From Sympetrum striolatum (Eukaryota; Arthropoda; Insecta; Odonata; Libellulidae): DNA of 64,000 nucleotides. Every line of letters begins with the position of its first letter. Position 1 is the stretch's first letter. The DNA is taken from positions 4,588,001-4,652,000 of the forward strand of contig OX388341.1 in assembly GCA_947579665.1 (NCBI GenBank). The letters are read 5' to 3'. A program made the translations under genes and the position numbers. Positions 58,986 through 64,000 of the stretch are shown in pieces. The notes under the pieces were generated by a model. That model saw nothing but the letters and a program-made list of their open reading frames with translations. It searched no databases and had not been told where the DNA came from.

Positions 58986-60145
58986 TATATATATATATAT
59001 ATATATACACTGGGGATCAAAAGTCTAAGCATGTTCCACAAGTGCCACCGACTTGAAATTTTTACGACATATTGGCCATAACGTGTAACCTCCAGGAAAA
59101 AGCCGACATTGAACTTCGGTGTCATGGGTTCGATTCCAGAAGGCCCCAAAGTCCCGATTTTTTCCATAAGGATACATGGTGGTGATTTTAAAAATTTTTT
59201 AAATAATACTTCCCGGAAAGGTAGAGAATCGAAATTCAAGGAGCTTACAGATATGGTCAAGACCTATTAAAAACAGTAATGACTACTAATGAGAACCTCC
59301 TAAGTTCGATGCTAGGACGATGCAAAAATCCCGCATTTAAAATGCATGGGGATAGTTTTTCATTAATTTTTTTGATGCACTTACCGGAATGTAAGGAACT
59401 TTTCGCTCAGCTAAAAGATATATATTAAGAATTGGTTTAAGAAAAAAAAATTTTTAAGCCCGTATTATTCCTGGGTTCGATGCCAAAGCACATTAACTTT
59501 TCTCTCATAAGGAATATAAGGGAAAAGTAAGTCGTCGTTTGAGGCAGTTGCAGCCAGTATTTCTGCTCGAATTTTCACACATAGTTAGAGATAGTGATCT
59601 TCTATTATGCTGCATAGGAAGTATTATCAGAAATATCCGGGTTCGATGCCGGGCGGCAAATATGTCTCCCGTTTAAAATACATTGGTTTAGTATTTCATT
59701 ATTTTTTTGATGCCTTTATCGAAATGATAGGAAGTTCGTACTCGGCTGGAAGATGTATGAAAAGAATTGGTTTGAGAAAAAAATTTAGATAACACCGTAC
59801 TATTCCTGGGTTCGATGCCAGAGCACATTAGCATTTCTCTCATTAGGAATATAAGGGAAACGTAGGACATCGTTTGAGGCAGTTGCAGTTAATATTTCTA
59901 CTTGAATTTTCACACATAGTTACAGATGGTGATCTTCTATGGTGCTGCATAGTAAGTATGACCGGGAAGACCTGGGTTCGATGCCAGACGAATAAATTGC
60001 AGCGGAAATTAAGAATATTTTCTAACCATTTTTTTTTCTTTTGAGGACTCACTCTATGTGATGCCGACAAAAAAATTTTGTTATCGATGTGCTTGCAGTA
60101 TGCAAGCAACATTTTACTCGTATATACATACACACATACACGCAT
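58986..60145 (+). mobile_element. Box-B element, full-length copy 2 of a head-to-tail pair
   Basis: Starts after a TATATA tract with ACTGGGGATCAAAAGTCTAA. Motifs are GGTTCGATTCC (59,127), AGTTCGATGCT (59,303), GGTTCGATGCC (59,474), GGTTCGATGCC (59,640), GGTTCGATGCC (59,809) and GGTTCGATGCC (59,974). Spacings are 176, 171, 166, 169 and 165. The last four form two copies of a dimer of about 335 bp: motifs at 59,474 and 59,809 are both followed by CAxAGCACATTA, while 59,640 and 59,974 are followed by (G/A)G(C/A)CG. It ends CTTGCAGTATGCAAGCAACA, TTTTACTCGTA and an AC-rich tract. Confidence 0.9.
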
Positions 60146-60169
60146 GTAAAATTGCCTATGCTTCAGGAG

Positions 60170-60218
60170 AAGTGACGGTTTGTCCCGGTTGAGCAGATCA
60201 GAAATCTGGTCACTTTAT
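60170..60218. repeat. Right end of the CCGGGACA-type inverted repeat
   Basis: GTGACGGTTTGTCCCGGTTG and TCTGGTCACTTT. The reverse complement (AAAGTGACCAGATT...CAACCGGGACAAACC) parallels the segment at 57,148. The pairing is imperfect. Confidence 0.4.
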
Positions 60219-61809
60219 CGATGGGATTTGTATATTTTAGAGTCTTTTTTGCACTTGGAATTTAAAAAAATAAAACTAACAAAGTATTGGAATCCTAATA
60301 TGAGAATGCACGTATTAGAATGGGGAGTTGACAAATGACCACCTCGTTTCCGAAGGAGGGAATATTCATAGAGAGGGAAAGGGCTTACTCATAGATAGGC
60401 AATTTGAGGTCCCTGCCGTGAAGTACCTTGGTTCAAATCCAAAATGTTCTTCTTTGCCACTTCTTCTTCATTGCCATTGCTGTTTTCTTTTTGCCTCCGT
60501 TCAAATGAAAGTTCAGTTCTAACTCAGTTCCAATGGAACTTAGCAAAGACTCAGTAAACTCTTTCTCTCTCTCGACGATATTCCTTTTCGGAACGCCGGA
60601 TTTCTTTTAATTAAAACCTCCATCCTTACTTTGTAGGGTAATTGGAGATGGTTCTCTTATATTCCTTTATGTTAAAAATTTTAGGTTGCAGAAATTTTTT
60701 GTGTGTCCATACCCCATACAATTCATGTGTGGGTGCTGCTTGCTTCTGAAATGATTCCAATTCTTAATCCTAATAGTGCCTGTAGGCTTTTGAATCTCTC
60801 GACATCTGCGGCCGTGTGAATTTATATACAGGCACTGGTGTCTTTTCTACTGATAGAATACCTTCCTCCTTTTCTTTAGGTGAGTGGACAAAGGAGTCTT
60901 TATAAACAATTAATGTAGAATTATTAGGTCAACTCTTTCATTTTACTTTTGCACACTAAGATAGCATCGTTGTCATAAGTGGAGAAAAACCCATTCAGGA
61001 TGGACTCGAACCCTATATCTTGGCGCTAAAAGGGCAATACAAATGTATTATGTGTACTCTTCCAGCATTTGCAAATTTTTAGAATAATCCCACCACTTTT
61101 AATAGGTATCTCTCTTGCATATTTTTTCTTGTTAAGAACAATTTAAAAAGTATGAATAAACGTACATAAAGGAGAAGGAGGGAGAGCAGAAGAATTGTCA
61201 CATAGAAATAGTCGTGTGCGTAGAGAGAGCAGAAAATGAGTGTTGCGTGCCTAGAGAGGAGAAGGACACACCAAATCCAAGTCCCTTACAACTCTGTTTG
61301 CTGAGTCCCTCATTTCAACTGACTTGTTCACATATTGCCCATCACTAGTGCAGCCTTTTCAAGTGAGAGTGATACTGATAAAGAAATCACACCATCTGTG
61401 AGTGGTCTTGCAAGAGGTGAAGGATTACAGATGAAAATATATACTAAAACTTGAAGCACCCACTGATTTTAAGGACGATTGTGGCCCCATACATAATTTG
61501 GAAGTAGACGTTTATTAACTAACTTATCTTAGGTATATACATGAAGGTGATGGTTTTCTTCAGTAATATTACTGTAAATGCTAATTTTTATGTTAGGTTA
61601 TGTCAAAACTGCAAAGGGATGATTGATAAGAACTGAGTAATTTCACTCTAGACTAAATTTTTTGTTACTGTATGTATGGGAATTTTTGATTTAACTGAAA
61701 ATACGGATGACTAGTAAAGTAGAGATATTCATTCATAGCAGGCATACGGACATAGCAAAGTACACACCTGGCCAAAATTAACACAGCACATTAACATGCT
61801 AAACATTGA
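60219..61809. other. Unassigned sequence with two isolated box-B-like motifs
   Basis: GGTTCAAATCC at 60,430 (plus) and GGTTCGAGTCC read on the minus strand near 61,010 (plus strand GGACTCGAACCC). Neither is followed by a cloverleaf or a clear A box at tRNA spacing, so they may be scraps of tRNA-derived repeats. Nothing else recognised. Confidence 0.4.
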
Positions 61810-62050
61810 AGTTCATGGACTAATATTTTGATAAACTATATTTATTTTGCCTAACTTTGAATATTGTTCATCCATATAATTTGGTGCCTATGATGAAAGC
61901 TTACAAAATCTATAGGAATTGCAAAATAGGGCCATGAGAATATTTCATGATATGGTTGATTTGCCCCTATTAAATGTATGTTAAATACTCTTCAATGGAT
62001 GTTAATAAAATAAATAGTGTGACTGCATGTCATGAATTTTTAATTGTTGC
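61810..62050 (+). pseudogene. Non-LTR reverse transcriptase C-terminal scrap
   Basis: Frames read together give a PNFEYCSS-like segment, GAYDESLQNLQELQNRAMRI and LNTLQWM-like residues. This is the pattern of the region after the RT domain in Jockey/CR1-group elements (Y-C-S-S-x-x-x-G, LQxLQNRAxR, LxxLxW). Stops and frameshifts abound and neither end is clear. Confidence 0.5.
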
Positions 62051-62734
62051 TATTCTCAACTTCATTCTAATAAATTATTCTTTGCCCTTGTGGATTTTGA
62101 CGAAGGATCTGATATTTTCCAAACCCTTCGAATCAACACTGCTCCAGTTTTCACGCATTTTCCAGCAAAAGGAGAGCCTAAAAACAGTGACACAATGAGA
62201 AAGTATGGTTTGCTGCTGAAGCAAATGCAGAGTGGATTGGGGAAAGAACAGGCATGCAATTGAGGGACCTCCTAATTAGTCAGGAACTGTTGCCCTAATC
62301 ATACTATTTGCATTAGTCGGAGGTTTCCTGTACTTAAAATGTAACAATCTTGACTTTATGTAAAATAAAAAAGTATGGGTGGGAGGTGCCTTATTTTTTA
62401 CCTTTCCTATGACATCTGAACAAATGTGATAAGTTATTCATACTTAATATAAGTTCTGCAGTACATAAATTAGATTCAACATATATTTCTATATCTGTTA
62501 TCTCTAAGTTAATTCCTTCATTTGATGGATAATTTCACACCAGAGAAAACACCTACACTAAATGAATTCCCCTGAACCACTTGAACTTCCTTGAGCTTCC
62601 TTGTAGCTAGCAAGAGGCTCAAATATTGACCAAACTGATTCTCATGGTATCATGAGAATTCTCAGCAACAGATAATTTAATTTAATGAAATACCTAATGG
62701 AACAACTTCACTGACTTCAGTGATCATAAAATGT
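62051..62734. other. Unassigned sequence
   Basis: No recognisable gene or repeat. Confidence 0.35.
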
Positions 62735-63010
62735 AGGTCTTCACCTTGGCAAAGGAGGCAATTTCAGCTAATATCTCTGCTTGAATTTTCACACATAGTT
62801 AGAGATGGTGATCTTCTATTGTGTTGCATACTAGGTATCATCCAAAAGACCCGGGTTCAATGTTGGACGGTTAAATTGCATTGAATTTTAAGAATAATTT
62901 CAATCCATTTTTTTCTTTTTAGGACCCTCTCGATATGATGTTATCAATATGTTATGATATGAGTTATCAATATGCTTGCAGTATGCAAAATACATTTTAC
63001 TTGTATAAAT
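62735..63010 (+). mobile_element. Box-B element, 3' piece, left arm of a tail-to-tail pair
   Basis: Carries TCTGCTTGAATTTTCACACA, AGTTAGAGATGGTGATCTTC, a mutated motif GGTTCAATGTT (62,854), then the tail with GGACCCTCTCGATATGATG and GCTTGCAGTATGCAAAATAC. The hairpin is partly lost. Its 3' end meets the 3' end of the next, inverted piece. Confidence 0.8.
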
Positions 63011-63570
63011 ATATATACGAGCAAAATGTTGCTTACAGTATATTGATAACAGATATTTCAAGTCGCATCATATGGAGAGGGTGTTCAAAAGATAAAAATT
63101 GAAATGGATTGATAATATTCTTAAAATTCAATGCAATTTAACTGTCCATCGTCAAACTCGGGTGTTCCTGGTGAAGTCTTCCTCTAGCAAAGCAAGAACT
63201 TCCTGACATTTTATAAGTGCATCAAAAAATAATGAAAAACTACCCCAATGTGTTTTATATGGCAGATATATTTACCACCCGGCATCAAACCCGGGTCTTT
63301 CTGGTGATACTTCCTATGCAGAAAAACAGAAGATCACCATCTCTAACAATGTGTGAAAATTCAAGCAGAAATATTGGCTGCAAATGCCTCAAACGACGTC
63401 CTACTTTTCCCTTATATTCCTTATGTGAGAAATTTTATTGTGCTCTGGCATCGAAACCAGGAACAGTATGGCTTTATCTAAATTAAAAAAAAAAACTGAT
63501 TCTCATTATACATCTTCTAGCAAAGCAAGAACTTCCTGACATTTTGTAAGTGCATCAAAAAATTATTAAT
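63011..63570 (-). mobile_element. Box-B element, 3' piece, right arm of a tail-to-tail pair
   Basis: Starts TATATACGAGCAAAATGTTG and holds motifs, on the plus strand, GTCAAACTCGGG (about 63,151), GGCATCAAACC (63,281) and GGCATCGAAAC (63,447), the last two 166 bp apart. A deletion near 63,180 joins GGTGAAGTC to TTCCTCTAGCAAAGCAAG. The segment CTAGCAAAGCAAGAACTTCC occurs twice (about 63,184 and 63,520) because each precedes a unit boundary. Confidence 0.8.
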
Positions 63571-64000
63571 CAAAACAACATCACCATAGAAACATTGAAA
63601 ATTGGTTTGAAAGCAGTGAATTTCCACGTTTCTATGATGATTTAGAAATGTTAATACAGAGAAAATCAGTTTCTCTCACAATACATTTCAAGGTATTCCT
63701 GAATTTAAACACCATGAATTTTAGCATTTAATTATCACAGATATATGCTTTCAATTATGTTTTTATTTATCAATACCTCACATACAGCATTTAAAAAATT
63801 TAATTTGTGAGGTTACAAAAAAACTGTAGAAGTAAAGATATCTGAAAATTAGCCAATCTTAATCCACCCTTACTGGGATAATATGGAAAGGGCAGATGAG
63901 AAGATTAAGTAAAACGTTTTTGAATTATATAAATTTATCAGAAACTTTGAATGCCCTCAGCTTTAGTTTTTAACAAATGCATTAATTTTTTTTGTTTCCA
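63571..64000. other. Unassigned sequence
   Basis: A+T-rich, no gene or repeat recognised before the window ends. Confidence 0.4.

Noticed and set aside
58021..59985. tRNA genes at the GGTTCGATGCC motifs
   Set aside because: No acceptor stem, anticodon arm or reliable A box at tRNA spacing surrounds any of them; the motifs recur periodically in a repeat.
60985..61025. Minus-strand tRNA or SINE head at GGTTCGAGTCC
   Set aside because: The T-arm-like piece is good, but no A box or cloverleaf could be drawn upstream.

Overview
The window is A+T-rich, repeat-dominated nuclear DNA from a metazoan, most likely an arthropod. That guess rests on the mix of transposon types: Ty3/Gypsy, Jockey/CR1-like non-LTR elements with a PHD-finger ORF1, a Penelope-like remnant, hAT relics and MITE-like elements. 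There is no operon structure, and I find no complete host protein-coding gene and no tRNA or rRNA gene that I would defend. Almost every convincing coding signal belongs to a transposon.

Layout. (1) Positions 1-20,600 are one tandem satellite array with monomers of about 90-93 bp. Family 1 (1 to about 9,890) and family 2 (about 9,895-20,600) share a backbone but have different second halves. Both contain larger duplicated blocks. Three copies and one scrap of an element with ACTTTCTCC inverted ends sit inside family 1, all at the same point of the monomer. (2) Positions 20,600-24,545 hold pieces of a dispersed repeat carrying tRNA box-B-like motifs (called the box-B element here), the 3' end of a Penelope-like element and a decayed hAT transposase. 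(3) Positions 24,899-25,020 are a near-perfect long hairpin. (4) Positions 25,980-29,440 are a minus-strand non-LTR retrotransposon that lacks its endonuclease region and is split by a 207-bp solo LTR. (5) Positions 30,065-33,621 are a second minus-strand reverse transcriptase, split by a 2,269-bp DNA transposon with 23-bp inverted ends and an 8-bp target duplication. (6) Positions 35,661-40,319 are a young Ty3/Gypsy element with 148-bp LTRs, a 5-bp target duplication and one long Gag-Pol frame interrupted by a single TGA. (7) Positions 40,325-53,330 are mostly featureless A+T-rich DNA containing box-B pieces, one MITE and a hammerhead-like foldback. (8) Positions 53,500-56,000 are richer in G+C and CpG and may hold the promoter and 5' exons of a minus-strand host gene. 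(9) Positions 56,240-63,570 contain a foldback minisatellite, two full head-to-tail box-B elements, an RT scrap and a tail-to-tail pair of box-B pieces.

The most unusual item is the box-B element. It is about 1.1 kb long and carries six GGTTCGATGCC-like motifs at a regular spacing of about 165-185 bp. Each motif lies in a T-arm-like hairpin. The element ends in a short hairpin (GCTTGCA-GTA-TGCAAGC) followed by ACTCGTA and a TA-rich tract. At least eight copies or pieces occur in this window. The architecture recalls non-autonomous Helentron-type elements with internal tandem units, but the repeated pol III-like motif is not a usual feature of those elements.
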